DNA of 64,000 nt from Gyromitra esculenta. Taxonomy: Eukaryota > Ascomycota > Pezizomycetes > Pezizales > Discinaceae. Both the position numbers and the translations under genes were made by a program. The notes beneath the pieces are model-generated. The model did not search any database and was not told where the DNA came from. It saw nothing but the letters and a program-made list of their open reading frames with translations. The stretch lies in NCBI GenBank assembly GCA_038503075.1, contig JBCAML010000021.1, forward strand, positions 744,001-808,000. Reading direction: 5' to 3'. Shown piece by piece: positions 30,878 to 41,805 of the stretch. Each line of letters starts with the position of its first letter. Position 1 is the stretch's first letter.

Positions 30878-31648
30878 GATGAGAAATAGTTAATGACGTG
30901 GAGTTTATTGAGTAAGCAAGTTGTGAGGGAGAGATAGTGGCAGTCCGGAGAAGATGTGGTTGCTGTAGGAAGGTATATAGGATACGTGCTGGTATAAACA
31001 CGGAGCATGTAACTTCCCCTCCCGCTGCGAACCTCAGCCTTATGCTTAGTACATACAATATGTAGCTTGCTTGATTATATAAATAAGCGCGCACCCCACA
31101 ACCGCCTCCACAACTACATGTACTTTGTACCTGTACCCTCAGCGTCATCTCTTTAAAGGGTTGATAGATGGTACTAAGAAAGAGTTGAGTAGTATATTGG
31201 CTAGACCGCGAATGGTGGTAGTTGTCAAATTTTTATCTTGTGCAGAGTAAAGTACCGGAAAGTGAGGTGTTTTTAGTACTGTATTGTTAGAAAGTGTAGG
31301 AATAAGTCAGGATGACTACCGTACTACCTTCGAGAATTCTGTAGCACTAACGATTTACTCCCACATTCATGAGAGTGATGTATGAATACCGTACCAATTT
31401 CACACACCATCCCGGTGCTGTACTATCCCTTAAACCGTCAGGCCCGATTAAAATGGAGAACACTAACCGGATATAGTAGCTATGATATGCTGAACTCTAG
31501 GAACGGGCGATGTAGGTAAGTAACAGAACGTCCACTTCACTTTTCCAAAACAGCAACTGTGATGACATCACACATTTTGTACTTCGGGGGTGAGGAAAAA
31601 TCTGTCGACAGGTGGCGGTGCTGGCGGTGCGAAACTCGAGTTGAACTA
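30878..31648. other. Spacer with AT-rich sequence
   Basis: Upstream flank of the nucleoside hydrolase. No gene seen. One TACATGTA palindrome at 31115. Confidence 0.5.
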
Positions 31649-31845
31649 CCGTATATTCTCAGTTATAACGAACGGGGCCGGGCTGGGGCCGCAGGAAGAA
31701 AGTTCTCCCTAACTGGCTGGATAACTGTGGAGGCTCAACAACTAACATCAATAATGGTAAGCGCCCTATCGCCTCAGCCAGTAATAGTGTAGTTCTATCC
31801 TGTGGTCTCAGCCCAGCCCCGTTCGTTATAATTGAGAGTATACGG
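31649..31845. mobile_element. Fold-back MITE with TA duplication
   Basis: A 197-bp element with ~40-bp inverted arms. The left arm starts CCGTATATTCTCAGTTATAA at 31649 and runs through AACGAACGGGGCCGGGC; the right arm is its reverse complement with few mismatches and ends at 31845 in TATACGG. TA flanks both sides (31647-31648 and 31846-31847), the target duplication of the Tc1/mariner superfamily. No coding capacity. Confidence 0.75.
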
Positions 31846-31855
31846 TATACGGGTA

Positions 31856-31960
31856 CGGGGGAAAGTGATTCCAAGTGGCGGTGAGCCAAGACTCAACGGC
31901 CTTTTCCATTTACATGCACATCAATACCTTGGCGCACTGCCACTTGGAATCACATTCCCC
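31856..31960. mobile_element. Second fold-back element beside the first
   Basis: Inverted arms of about 32 bp, with 3 mismatches by eye, each contain GTGATTCCAAGTGGC. The outer ends are GGGGAAA (left) and CATTCCCC (right), with TA close to both ends. It lies only 8 bp beyond the target duplication of the first element. A transcript across it would form a long hairpin. Confidence 0.6.
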
Positions 31961-32314
31961 TATGCCCATAGTACTGCCGCGTCTCAGAAATTTCTGCACC
32001 CTCTTACTACTGAGCCTAACTGCCAGTGGATTGAAACTATGGCTTCGTTAGAAGGAGATCATCCAAGTGGTAAAATACTACGTATTCCCGGAATTCTAAA
32101 AAATTATGATTATACTTCCCTTTTCAATTGTTGTCGTCCAGCGTGGTATAGTGATTTGTTGTGTTCCGGATTACAAGGGGCAGAGAGGCTGCTGTACATG
32201 TACCCAGACCCCGGAATTCACCAGTACAAGTTCCATCAACGAGCTTCAGGGTACTCGAACAAGAGTTCTTAAGGCGTCATACCAAAAACCTTCTCTTCCA
32301 ATTTTTTTCCAGTG

Positions 32315-34086
32315 ATGCTCGGCTACACCTATAAACACCTCTCTGGTTCCGAAAAGCACACCCGTCGAGAGTCATTAGATAGCATTGGCCGCAACACAGT
32401 CCTTTCACAGCTCATAATTCTGATAGTAACCTACATCTACCACCTCTGCGTACGGTTGCAGCCGTTACGGATCAAGTTCCTTCGAAAACTTGAGTGGCAG
32501 CTAACAAAGCCGATTTCTTGGAACTCACCAGAAAGCAAGTCACTCGCTGATTGGGCGGTGGGCGGTGGGTGGATAGGGTGGATGGTTTGGTTAACGTTCA
32601 AGGAAGCTGGCGATGGTATGTAGTAGATGCTAAATATAAAAGAGTGAAGCAGTAAAAGGGAAAAGAAATCATAGAACAGTTGATTTAAGAGGAAAGTGAA
32701 CTGACTAGGCGAGTTTTCACCCTTGCATTAGACTACCTTCACCTTACGAAAGCCTTTGGCATGGCCGCCGCTGCAAACTTTCCGCTTCATGTATTTCTGT
32801 CTATGAAACGCATGCCATTTCGTTACATCTTTAGCGTCTCATACGAGGGGAAGATCAACCATATGCATCAAGGGCTTGGGAAGATAATTGGCTTGCTACT
32901 GGGCGCCCATGTCTGTCTGTACTTTAAATTCTTTTGGGATACGTCCCAGATGGAAAACCGGTTATTCGATTTTGATATCCTCTGCGGTCTTTTAGGATTC
33001 ACTCTTTTGGTGAGAACAATTCTCGCTGTTGAACATAGTACCTTGATGTCCCTGGCGGTGAAGTAGAGTATAATGATTATAGCTTCTCACACCTGGGTTC
33101 GAAAATGCTATTACAGAATCTTCTACATACTCCATCTCACGCTTCCCCCATTCTTGTTCCCCTTATTTTACCTCCACGTCACCCATTTACGACCGTATAT
33201 ACTAGCCTCGTTAGCATTTTTCGCGTATGATAGACTCCTTCGCGCTCTAACCAGCGTGAACGCCACCGCTACGATCCACCGTCTCTCGCCCGATACCTTG
33301 CACATCTCCATATTGTCTTTAAAAATATCCCCCCCCCCTGCACCGATATCCCATCTGCTCTTATCAGTTCCCGGAGTCTCACCATGGACTGAAAATCCCT
33401 TCACAATCGCAGATTTCTCGCATGAAGAAGGAAAAATACAGGTTATCGTGAAGATAAGAAACGGTTTCACCAAGCGACTAGCGTCGATTGCTGCTAGCAA
33501 CGAAGAAGAGCAGATGAAAGTAGCTGTTGCGGTAGATATGCATTATGGAAAATGTATGAACTATACAGCACTAGCCTCACAATTCAAGCGCATCCTGATA
33601 GTGACTGGCGGTGTCGGGGGCGTGTTCGCGCTGCCCTGGCTTAAACATCTCGCAAACACCCCTGGCGCATTAGAACGGACAAAATTTATATGGGTTATGC
33701 GTGACACTACCACGATATCATGGGCCATACACTCCAGCACAGCCGGTGATGCTATCAAGGAGAAGGTGGAAGTGTATATCACGCCCGCTAGCAATGACCA
33801 AGAAGAGAATGGAGAGGGCATGGAGGTGCAAGGCACGCGACTCCTCGAGAGTTGCCACGGCCAGGAGGTGATAGTTGAACTAAAAGAATTGGGAGTTAGA
33901 AAGGAAAAGGTGAACTTTGGAAGACCGAATTTGGAAGATGCATTGAAGGGTATAATGAAACATGGAAGTGTTGCTGTACTTGTTTGCGGCCCGTGGGACT
34001 TGGGGACGAGAGTACGAAAGACGGTAGGGGAGAGGGTCAGAGCGGGTGGGGAAGTGTGGATTCACGTTGAGGAGTTTGGATCTTGA
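32315..34086 (+). CDS. Ferric-reductase-type transmembrane flavocytochrome
   Basis: Predicted ~536-aa protein from exons 32315-32615, 32732-33037 and 33083-34086. Exons 1 and 2 encode the heme-binding membrane domain: GGGWIGWMVWLTFKEAGDDYLHLTKAFG, NFPLHVFLSMK, INHMHQGLGK, LLGAHVCLYF, and in exon 3 LHLTLPPFLFPLFYLHVTHL. These supply the paired histidines. Exon 3 also has the FAD site (SPWTENPFTIADF) and the NAD(P)H domain (LIVTGGVGGVFALPWL, VLVCGPWDLGTRV). FRE proteins move electrons from cytosolic NADPH through FAD and heme to metal chelates or oxygen outside. The N-terminus is short and lacks a clear signal peptide; an upstream exon ending at the CCAG at 32309-32312 is possible. The second intron is ambiguous: I chose the donor at 33038 (GTACCT) because the GTGAAG at 33057 breaks the frame. 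Confidence 0.82.
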
Positions 34087-34088
34087 AA

Positions 34089-34112
34089 CTGGCTGGCTGG
34101 CTGGCTGGCTGG
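34089..34112. repeat. (CTGG)6 microsatellite
   Basis: Six perfect CTGG units right after the ferric reductase stop codon, in its 3' UTR. Confidence 0.95.
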
Positions 34113-34430
34113 TTTAATCCTTCTGCCTTTGATTTGGATAGCTCAGGATATTTGACAATTACATATGTGTGGACGTTAGACTTCTTAACATTAAAAATTG
34201 GTTGATAAGCTTGTAGGAAAATAGGCAAGTTTTTTACACAAGACGCTGTGACGTTTGCCCGTGCCGGAATTTTTTGAAAGGGAGGGTTGGCAAAGCTTTT
34301 AGGAGGTTACCCGCAACGGGCTATATGTAACTTTGGTACATCGATCATTGATACAATTCGTATCATAAGGATATTACTGCTAGATGAACCAAAGGTTGCG
34401 ATTATAGAACGAGCCCAGTGTCCGGACATA

Positions 34431-34502
34431 TTTTTTTTTGTTAAATCATTATTTTATGGTTTTATAAAGGTACAAGGATGCCACATGCAACAGAGGTTAT
34501 CC
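34431..34502 (-). mobile_element. SINE-like copy, 3' part
   Basis: Read on the minus strand: GTTGCATGTGGCATCCTTGTACC, then TAATGATTTAACA and nine A. This is the shared 3' end of the family. I find no target duplication and cannot place its 5' end. Confidence 0.55.
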
Positions 34503-35500
34503 CATCGATTGTAGCACGTTCGCACCACAGGTGGTGTAAATTTTAGGAACCCGCGCAACATCACAATAATTATTAAAAATGAGAATCAGATAAAATTAAG
34601 AGCTACAAGCGATGAAATTCAGTGAAGCAATTGCGAGAAACCATGAGACATAATGGGAGTTGACAGGTTGAACATTTCCATTGTGTTTTGAGACCTCTTC
34701 CTCCTGGCCCTTCCTCACCTGCCTGCTTCAGTTTATAACCGCAAAGCCAGCACTCCTCCCGACCTTCAAGGGCCTCTGGGAGATGCTCTCCATTACCATA
34801 ACAAGGGGTAGATCTGACTCTTTGGTCACATACTTAAATTTTTTAGTGAGATTTTTTGCAACTTCCACAACCACACTGACAGTACTGGTACTTGTGCGCT
34901 TATCACCACCTTATCCCCAAGTTCTGGCACTTGCGACCACTCTAAAATGAGATCCCAGGTTATTTCCGATTGGAACTGCTTGTGCACGATATTATCAATG
35001 GGTCCAATTTCACGGAAGACAACGAATGCATTAATAAAAGCAGTGTCAAACACCCAATAGCAAATATGAAATTAGGTCTGAAATGTGATCAATTTGGTAT
35101 CATAGTATGACCTGTACAGATCTCTAATATCCACTCCTCCCATGTGAAATTTATAATTCTGAATGCAGCAAAGAACAGGTAGTTTCATGGTTTGTCGGTC
35201 GACAAAAACTGGAAGAGCTCTAGGATGGTTTGAGCTTTTCTTTCAAGTTCGATTTCGATTAACGTGTAACGGTACTACCATTAGTTACATGTCCTAAGCA
35301 GCATTATCTTAGTTGTGTGAAGTCATTGAACTTGGTAGGCAGTACTAGGGACAGGGATATGAAGATGGAACGATTTGGAGATCGGCTGATCAGCACCGAT
35401 CAACGATGGTACACTTCCAAGTTTTCAAATTATAATTGAGATAATTTAAGGATAAATTTAAGGATAAGCTGTAGCAATGATAGTAATACTAGAAGATTAG
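34503..35500. other. Spacer before the retrotransposon cluster
   Basis: No gene seen. A short direct repeat of TTTAAGGATAA lies at 35445-35470. Confidence 0.45.
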
Positions 35501-36080
35501 CGTAGTAGGAAGAAATAAAACTAATAAATAAAGGAAATTAAAAATAACAAAAACCCCCAGGTCACAGACATAGCTAATACTTGGCGTAGTAGGAACAAAT
35601 AAAATTATAATAAATAAAGGAAATTAAAAATAACAAAAACCCCCAGGCCACTGACTCTCACGGTTGAGTTCCCCGTTAAGCACTTCAGTATCCCTGAAGG
35701 TGAGCAATGCTACTTAAACGAGGTAACAACAGGTTCAAAGAGTGCGGTGTTTCTACAAGTTCTACGAGGGGTCAATCTCAAGGCGAGATAAGTGTGGCGA
35801 AGTAAACAGCGATAGCGAAGGTTCTGAAGGAGAACCGAGATAGTATTCCAACAATTACAGTAGAAGGCAAACGAGAACGTTGTTTAAGGAAAGAAAGGAA
35901 AAGTACAACAGATAGTGAAAACCCAGCCCTTAAATACCTCGCTTTTCCCATACTCCAACACATAACCGAAACCTAACCGAACAACAAAGGCATTTGCAAC
36001 AAAACGACGCGTGACAACTAATACTTTATCCCTGTCTATTACCTGGTTTAATCCATGAAACTGACATAGCTAATACTTGG
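35501..36080. repeat. ~84-bp tandem duplication split by a solo LTR
   Basis: The unit CGTAGTAGGAA...CATAGCTAATACTTGG at 35501-35584 is repeated from 35585. The second copy is interrupted by the LTR at 35656-36060 and finishes at 36080. The unit overlaps the 3' end of the Tc1-like transposase gene that continues to the right. Confidence 0.7.
35656..36060 (-). mobile_element. Solo LTR, family A, TSD CTGAC
   Basis: 405 bp. Plus-strand ends are TCTCACGG...CCATGAAA. CTGAC is duplicated at 35651-35655 and 36061-36065. Older than the element 1 LTRs, with several substitutions. Confidence 0.9.
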
Positions 36081-36315
36081 TATGCCCACCACTCGCTTTG
36101 AAAATAGCTTGTACCCATTCTGGCAATGATTCCGTAAGGCCTATAAAATTATTAATTCCAAATCAAAACTAGGATATTGGCACTGGCACTGGCATTTACA
36201 GGCAATATCACTAGCTGTCAATGCGTCCCATTCCTCTGTAATTGCTTGAATCATATCTTGGCTGGTTTGTTGGTGAGGATTTCTGATATTGATTCTTTGC
36301 TTCATCATGTGCCAT

Positions 36316-36725
36316 TCTCACGGTTGGGCCTCGAGTTAAGCCCTTCAGTATCCCTGAAGGTGAGCAGTGCTACTTAAGCGAGGTCACAACACGTTCAAAG
36401 AGTGCAATGTTTCTACAAGTTCTACGAGGGATTATTTCAAGGCGAAATGAGTGCAGCGAAGTGAACGGCGACAGCGAGGGTTCTGAGGTAGAACTGAGGT
36501 AGTATTTCCGATGAGTACAGGAGAAGGTAAACGAGAACGTTGCTTAAGGAAAGAAAAGAAGAAAGATAAAACACAAGCAAAATCCACCCTTTAAATACCC
36601 CGCTTTTCTTAACAAAACTAATAACCGATAACAACAGAAGAACAATAACATTATACAGCGACCCGCGATCTTTAACAACCATCGAACCGAAACCTAACCC
36701 TATGCCCAATCTTTAATCCGTGAAA
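36316..36725 (-). repeat. Element 1 3' LTR (family A)
   Basis: 410 bp. On the plus strand it runs TCTCACGG...CCGTGAAA. In sense direction it starts TTTCACGG and ends CCGTGAGA. The pol reading frame ends 13 nt inside it. Confidence 0.95.
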
Positions 36726-39700
36726 GTAGCCCCTCCTCTCAAGCGTGAGCTCCTGCGAACCTTAGGGTTGGTAGTGGTTGTCGTAGTTAAAAATACATTA
36801 AGGGCAGTAGTATCCTGAAGGTCTTCGGCGGGTTCCCAGGTAGGGTGAGCATAGCCAGTCCATTCGACTAGGTATTGTTGTTGTCCACGGTACATCCGTT
36901 GGTCGAGGATTTTCTCGATAAAGTATTCCTCTTGTTCATTAACAACAATCGGTGACGGAGGGGGAATAACTTGTTCTGGAAGAGGGTCATTGGCAGCGGG
37001 TTTAAGAAGCGAGACATGAAAAACAGGATGATACTTGACTGAGGGTGGAAGATCGATTTCATATGCGAAAGGCGACACTATTTTTTTCACAAGGTAGGGT
37101 CCCATCCACTTCCAATCAAGTTTCCGAGCATTGCGAACACTCCGGCTATTTTTCATCGATATGAACACTTGATCATCGACTTGGTATGCTGGGGCAGGGG
37201 TTCGGTGCTTATTGATAGCGGTTTCATGGACATCCTGGGCGGTTCGTATCTGCGTTCGGAGGTAATTGTATAAGTCTTGCATTGTCGTTGCGAAGGTGGA
37301 GGAATCTAAGCTTTGGGCCATTGTTGTAGAAGGAATAATGGAAGTGTCAAAACGAGGGTGATAGCCATAGTTCGCAAAGAAAGGTGAGACTTTGGTACTA
37401 GCTGATTCCTGGTTATTGGCAGAGAATTCCGCCATCGGTAACCATTTACTCCAGTCTCCTTGTTGATAAGACACGTAAGAGCGCAAGTATTGTTCCATGA
37501 CGGCGTTCAGTCTTTCCGTTTGTCCATCGGTCTCTGGATGAAATGCAGTAGACATCCGGGCTTGAATTCTCAGGCATTTGCAAAGTTCCTTCCAGAAATG
37601 GGCTGTGAACTGCGTGCCTCGGTCAGAAGTGATATGCGTAGGTAACCCATGAAGCTTCCAGACGTGTTGTAGATATAAGTCAGCGACGTCCCGTGAATTG
37701 ACTGTAGTATTACAGGGGATCAAATGTCGCATCTTTGACAAACGATCTACGATGACTAAAATAGCATCGTAACCCTCGGATTCTGGAAGGCCTGTGACAA
37801 AATCCATTGAGATTTCTTGCCAGGGACGATTTGGGATAGGTAGCGGGCGGAGGACTCCTTGTGTGCGTTGGGTGACTGGTTTGGCTTTTTGGCATGTATG
37901 GCAGTTGCGTACATATCGACCGATAGATTCTCTCATCTTTGGCCAGTAAAAACTCCTACTTATTAGTTCGAAGGTTTTATCTCGTCCTGGGTGACCTGCG
38001 GCAGGGGTATCATGGTGTCTCCTGATAAGCTCTAGGCGGAGGGGATCGAAGTTGGGTACATAGAGATTTCCTCAATAGCATAATCGGTTATTCTCATTGG
38101 TACATTCACTTAAAGTGATCTCCTTCGACTGTTGGTCTTTATTCCTCAACGCTGCGAGTATTTTTTCCGGAAAGTTGTCAGCGATATATCCTTCTAGAAA
38201 AAGCTTTTCTAGGGGAGCGTCCAGTTCAGCGGCTTCATTTGACAAAGAAGCCGACAACAAACTTATCTTGGGGTCAATGTTTTCCTTTTTTAGCACCACT
38301 TGACTCTGGTGTGCTAATCTTTCATCCCCTTCCTTGGGGAGATCTCCTGATCTCCAAGTTAATGCGTCCGGTTTTCCTCCTTCTTTGCCTGGTCGGTATG
38401 TGATTACGAAATCGAAACGAGATAAGTATTCGGCCCATCTGGCTTGGCGACGGTTGAGCTGCTTAGTACTCATAAAATATTCGAGGTTCTTGTGATCACT
38501 GATGACGTCAATAGGATGTCTTGAACCCTCGAGTTCCGGGCGCCATTCCTCGAATACCCTGATAATAGCTAATAGCTCCTTGTCATAAATCTCATAGTTG
38601 CATTCGGCTGGCGAGTGCTTCTTGGAGAAGAAGGCTACAGGGTGTAGAATGCCGGCGTCGTTGTATTGAGATAGCACTCCTCCAGACACAAAATCCGAGG
38701 CATCGGTTTCGACTATAATCTTCTTATCCGGATCGAAATGGATGAGAATGGGTGCTGTGGTAAAGGCATGCTTTAAATTCTCAAAGGCGATGTCTGCTTC
38801 GATGGTCCATTCAAAGCTAACCCCTTTCTTTGTCAACGCAGTAAGTGGAGAGGCAAGTTTTGAGAACCCTAGGATAAATCGTCGATAGAAATTGGCGAAT
38901 CCTAAGAAGGCTTGTACATCCTTAACACTCTTTGGGGTACCCCATTCTCGTACGGCTTTGAGCTTTTCCTTGTCCATCTTGATTCCATGGGGGGTAAGAA
39001 TGAGTCCTAGGTACTTGGTAGTTTGTACTTGAAACTCGCATTTCTCCGGCTTTAACAAGATGTCGTTCTCTTTGAGGGTTTGGAGCACCTTTTTGACGTG
39101 AACTTGGTGTTCCTCGAAGGTATCGCTATAGATAAGGATATCATCGAGGTAGGCGGTGCAGAAAATATCTAAGTATTCTCTCAGGCAGTCGTTAACAAAG
39201 CGTTGAAAAGTGCCAGGTGCGTTGGTTAGGCCGAATGGCATAACTTGATATTCATAGAGACCATATCGGGTACGGAAAGCGGTTTTCCATTCATCTCCTT
39301 CAGCAATGCGTATTTGGTGATAACCATCGCGGAGATCGAGTTTGGTATACCACTGTGCCTTTGCCAGTCTATCAAGTGTCTCTCGGATGAGGGGGGAAGT
39401 ATAGCGATCCTTGACTGTAATCGCATTGAGACCTCGATAGTCTACACATAAACGGAGGGAACCGTCAGCTTTTTTGACAAAAAGAACCGGGGATCCAGCA
39501 GGTGAAGAGCTAGCCCGGATGAAACCTTTCTCAAGGTTGTCCTCAATATATTTTTTCAGGACTATTAGCTCCTCCCGAGACATTCCATACAGAGGACCGA
39601 ATGGGGCTTCTTTCCCATCTTGGAGTTGTATCTTATGGTCATAGGATCGGCGTGGGGATAAACCTTGAGCTTTCTTTTTGTCAAACATATCCAAGAAGTC

Positions 39701-40414
39701 ATGATATTCGGTGGGGATCCTTGCTCTCCATTCTTCTTTCGTTGTTTTCTCCTCTAGGATTTTATTAATTTCATAGAGGGACATCGCATAAGCTTGCAGA
39801 GAACGTTTTCGAGTAAGAGTTCTGAAACTGGCGGCGTTGATGAAAGACATGTTTAATCTTGGAGGAGCGGGAATCGATGGAGTAGATACCACGGGGGAAT
39901 GGGGGGCGCAGTGAGTAGTGCAGAGTTTAGAGTTAAACTCAATGCGTTTGTCGGCGAAATGAAGCTGGACATCGTGATGATTCATCCATGGTATCCCTAA
40001 GACTAAGGGGTAGTGGCCTAGTCGGGTCACAAAGCAGGGGGCTTGTTCTCGGTGGTTTTGAATGGTCAAGTTGAGGTTAGTGATGTGGGTAATGTCTCCT
40101 GATGCGACAGGGCGACCATCGATGACTTCAAGCTGTCGAGGTATTTTTAAAGAGGTAAGGGGTAAGGAGTGGTGACTCGCAAATTCTTTATCTATGAAGG
40201 CAAATCCTGAGGCTCCGGTATCCAATAGTGCGTGGGTTTTAATGATTTTATTGTTATGGGAGATGCTACATGATATAACAAAGTGCTCCCCATCCAACTG
40301 ATCCTCCATACACATATCCGATACTGAAAAACCCGAAATAGAAAATGCTGACAAGGGTAAAGAAATAGGAACCAAGGCGGGGTCACTGTTCGGCCTTGGT
40401 TGAACTAGTTTAAA
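36713..40414 (-). CDS. pol: Element 1 Pol polyprotein, one nonsense codon
   Basis: About 1233 codons read after a -1 shift from gag. Domains in order: aspartic protease (THALLDTGASGFAF); reverse transcriptase (SSSPAGSPVLFVKKADGSLR, VDYRGLN, TKLDLRDGYHQIR, and the catalytic YLDD in [12 protein letters not shown]); RNase H ([12 protein letters not shown]); integrase zinc finger (HH...CHTCQKAK); the DDE core ([36 protein letters not shown]); and a chromodomain (YFIEKILDQRMYRGQQQYLV, EWTGYAHPTWEP). A TGA at 38074-38072 cuts the frame just before the integrase finger. Element D has CGA at this position (YYRGKLY), so this is a CGA to TGA change. Protease and RT could still be made; integrase could not without readthrough. 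Confidence 0.93.
38072..38074 (-). other. Nonsense codon in element 1 pol (CGA to TGA)
   Basis: The frame continues open on both sides: 40414 to here, and from here to 36713. Element D encodes Arg here. Confidence 0.9.
40370..40414 (-). promoter_or_regulatory. -1 frameshift signal: slippery site plus hairpin
   Basis: Sense reading: T-TTA-AAC (40414-40408) in the gag frame, immediately followed by the gag stop TAG. After a 6-nt spacer (TAGTTC) comes AACCAAGGC, a 14-nt loop and GCCTTGGTT, a perfect 9-bp stem. Slipping back one base gives TTT AAA CTA, which enters the pol frame (KLVQPRPNSD). UUUAAAC is a classic eukaryotic -1 slippery heptamer and 5-9 nt is the usual spacing. The same layout is present in D, C and F. 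Confidence 0.9.
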
Positions 40415-41697
40415 GACTCGTTGGAGGAGTCTGCTGATTCTAACGCGAAAAACTGAGGAGGGAGTGGTGGTGGTGGCAGGGAGGAGGCTGGGGGCGTACG
40501 GGTTGCAGGAGGGGCAGTGAGAGCTCCTCTCATGGTTGGCTTCTTGGGAGCGGAAGGGCAATTGGCATAGGAGTGATCGGGGCCGGCGCAAAACATACAT
40601 TTTCCGGTAGAACGACGCCACTGCTTTTCCTCCTCTGATAGCTTCCTTCTTCCGTTGACCATCGTATATCGTTGGTCCTGAGGGGGGCGAGAGCTGTTGC
40701 TAGTACGGCCGAAGGATAGATCCATAGGGGCTAGTCCTCCAGGAATGAAGGAAGAGGCAGGAGTGAAGGCGGCAGGGGCGCTGAACTGTCCCATGGTATC
40801 GCGGGTATTTCCTCGCTTTTCTGCCTTGCGAGCACGGATGCGGTTGTCCATTCGGGTGAGGGTCGTGATTGTATCATTGAGATTGATGGGGACGGTGGGG
40901 GCGAATACCATAGCTTCCTTCAGTTCTTCCGACATGCCGTGTTCGAGTGCATCCATTTTCGAGTTTTCATCGAAATTGAGTTGTCCCATGATTCTTTGAA
41001 AGTCTGCTAAATAAGCAGAAAACTCTCGCTTTCCCTGACATAGCTGATGAAGTTCCCTTCGAGCAGTGCCGGTTGGGTCTGGGTCTCCGAAGGCGGCTTC
41101 CAGGGCGGCAATGAGCTGTTCCGCGCTGGTCCAAGTGGTAAGGCCGGAGGGAAGAACTGTATGGCGGACCTGTTCGAGAGCGGCTCCTTCTAATCGATTA
41201 ATGGTATAAAGGATCATTGTGGTCTCGTTGGCGAAGCGGTCCCGGTTAACCGTTAGCTTGGAGCGTAGCTGGAGTATAAAACCAGGGAGCTTGGTTCGGG
41301 ATCCGTCAAATTTCTCGGGGTCTGGCATGCGTTCTGAGCGATGGGTATTTGATGGCGGGGGTGGGGTAGCTGTAAGGTTGGGTGGAGCGGGTGGTGCTTG
41401 GGTGGCGGATCGAGCTTCGTTCCGTTCTTGTCGTAGTCGGGCGATGAGGCTAGCGGCCTCGGTGACTCGTTGATCTTGTTCCATAGCATGACGGAGGGCA
41501 TTGTCGATCTGGATCTGAGCAGTGTTGAGTTTTACCTCATTTTCTCGCTCGCTTTCCTGGAGGACATCGATCTGGTCTTCCAGGGCTTGGTTTAGTTCTC
41601 TGAGTTCGTTGTAAAGCTCTACAGGATCATCCCGGTAGGCTTGCGCGAAAGCTTCTCTAGTGGGGAAGCGTTTTGCTGCGACGGCGGTTCCTTCCAT
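40405..41697 (-). CDS. gag: Element 1 Gag, intact
   Basis: 430-aa capsid/nucleocapsid precursor. The N-terminal third is a predicted coiled coil (NELRELNQALEDQIDVLQES). The retrotransposon Gag domain follows (PGFILQLRSKLTVNRDRF to the LADFQRIMGQLNFDEN region). Near the C-terminus is a CCHC knuckle, CMFCAGPDHSYANC, which binds the element RNA. The last codons form the slippery sequence of the gag-pol frameshift, so most ribosomes should stop here and make free Gag. The start is the first Met after the leader, about 60 bp from the 5' LTR. Confidence 0.93.
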   Translation of the reverse strand: MEGTAVAAKRFPTREAFAQAYRDDPVELYNELRELNQALEDQIDVLQESERENEVKLNTAQIQIDNALRHAMEQDQRVTEAASLIARLRQERNEARSATQAPPAPPNLTATPPPPSNTHRSERMPDPEKFDGSRTKLPGFILQLRSKLTVNRDRFANETTMILYTINRLEGAALEQVRHTVLPSGLTTWTSAEQLIAALEAAFGDPDPTGTARRELHQLCQGKREFSAYLADFQRIMGQLNFDENSKMDALEHGMSEELKEAMVFAPTVPINLNDTITTLTRMDNRIRARKAEKRGNTRDTMGQFSAPAAFTPASSFIPGGLAPMDLSFGRTSNSSRPPQDQRYTMVNGRRKLSEEEKQWRRSTGKCMFCAGPDHSYANCPSAPKKPTMRGALTAPPATRTPPASSLPPPPLPPQFFALESADSSNESLN

Positions 41698-41750
41698 GAT
41701 GATGTTGGGAGGTTCTGTGTGGATCGGGTGGTAGAAGGTGTAGATATCGG

Positions 41751-41759
41751 AAGCAACGT
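41751..41759 (-). promoter_or_regulatory. Self-complementary primer-binding site, element 1
   Basis: Two bases after the 5' LTR the sense strand reads ACGTTGCTT. This is the exact reverse complement of AAGCAACGT at 41991-41983 in the same LTR, next to the expected transcript start. It does not begin with TGG, as a tRNA-3'-end primer site would. Element D has the same site (54333-54341). Confidence 0.75.
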
Positions 41760-41788
41760 AATCTCACGGTTGGGCCTCGAGTTAAGCC

Positions 41789-41805
41789 CTTCAGTATCCC
41801 TGAAG
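41789..41805 (-). other. U5 hairpin with constant loop
   Basis: Plus strand CTTCAG-TATCC-CTGAAG: a 6-bp stem and 5-nt loop, 27 nt from the LTR end and 30 nt before the primer site. Other copies keep the loop and change both arms together. Confidence 0.75.

Noticed and set aside
33038..33082. Alternative donor GTGAAG at 33057 in the ferric reductase
   Set aside because: With the acceptor at 33082 it breaks the frame; the donor at 33038 keeps it. RNA data could change this.
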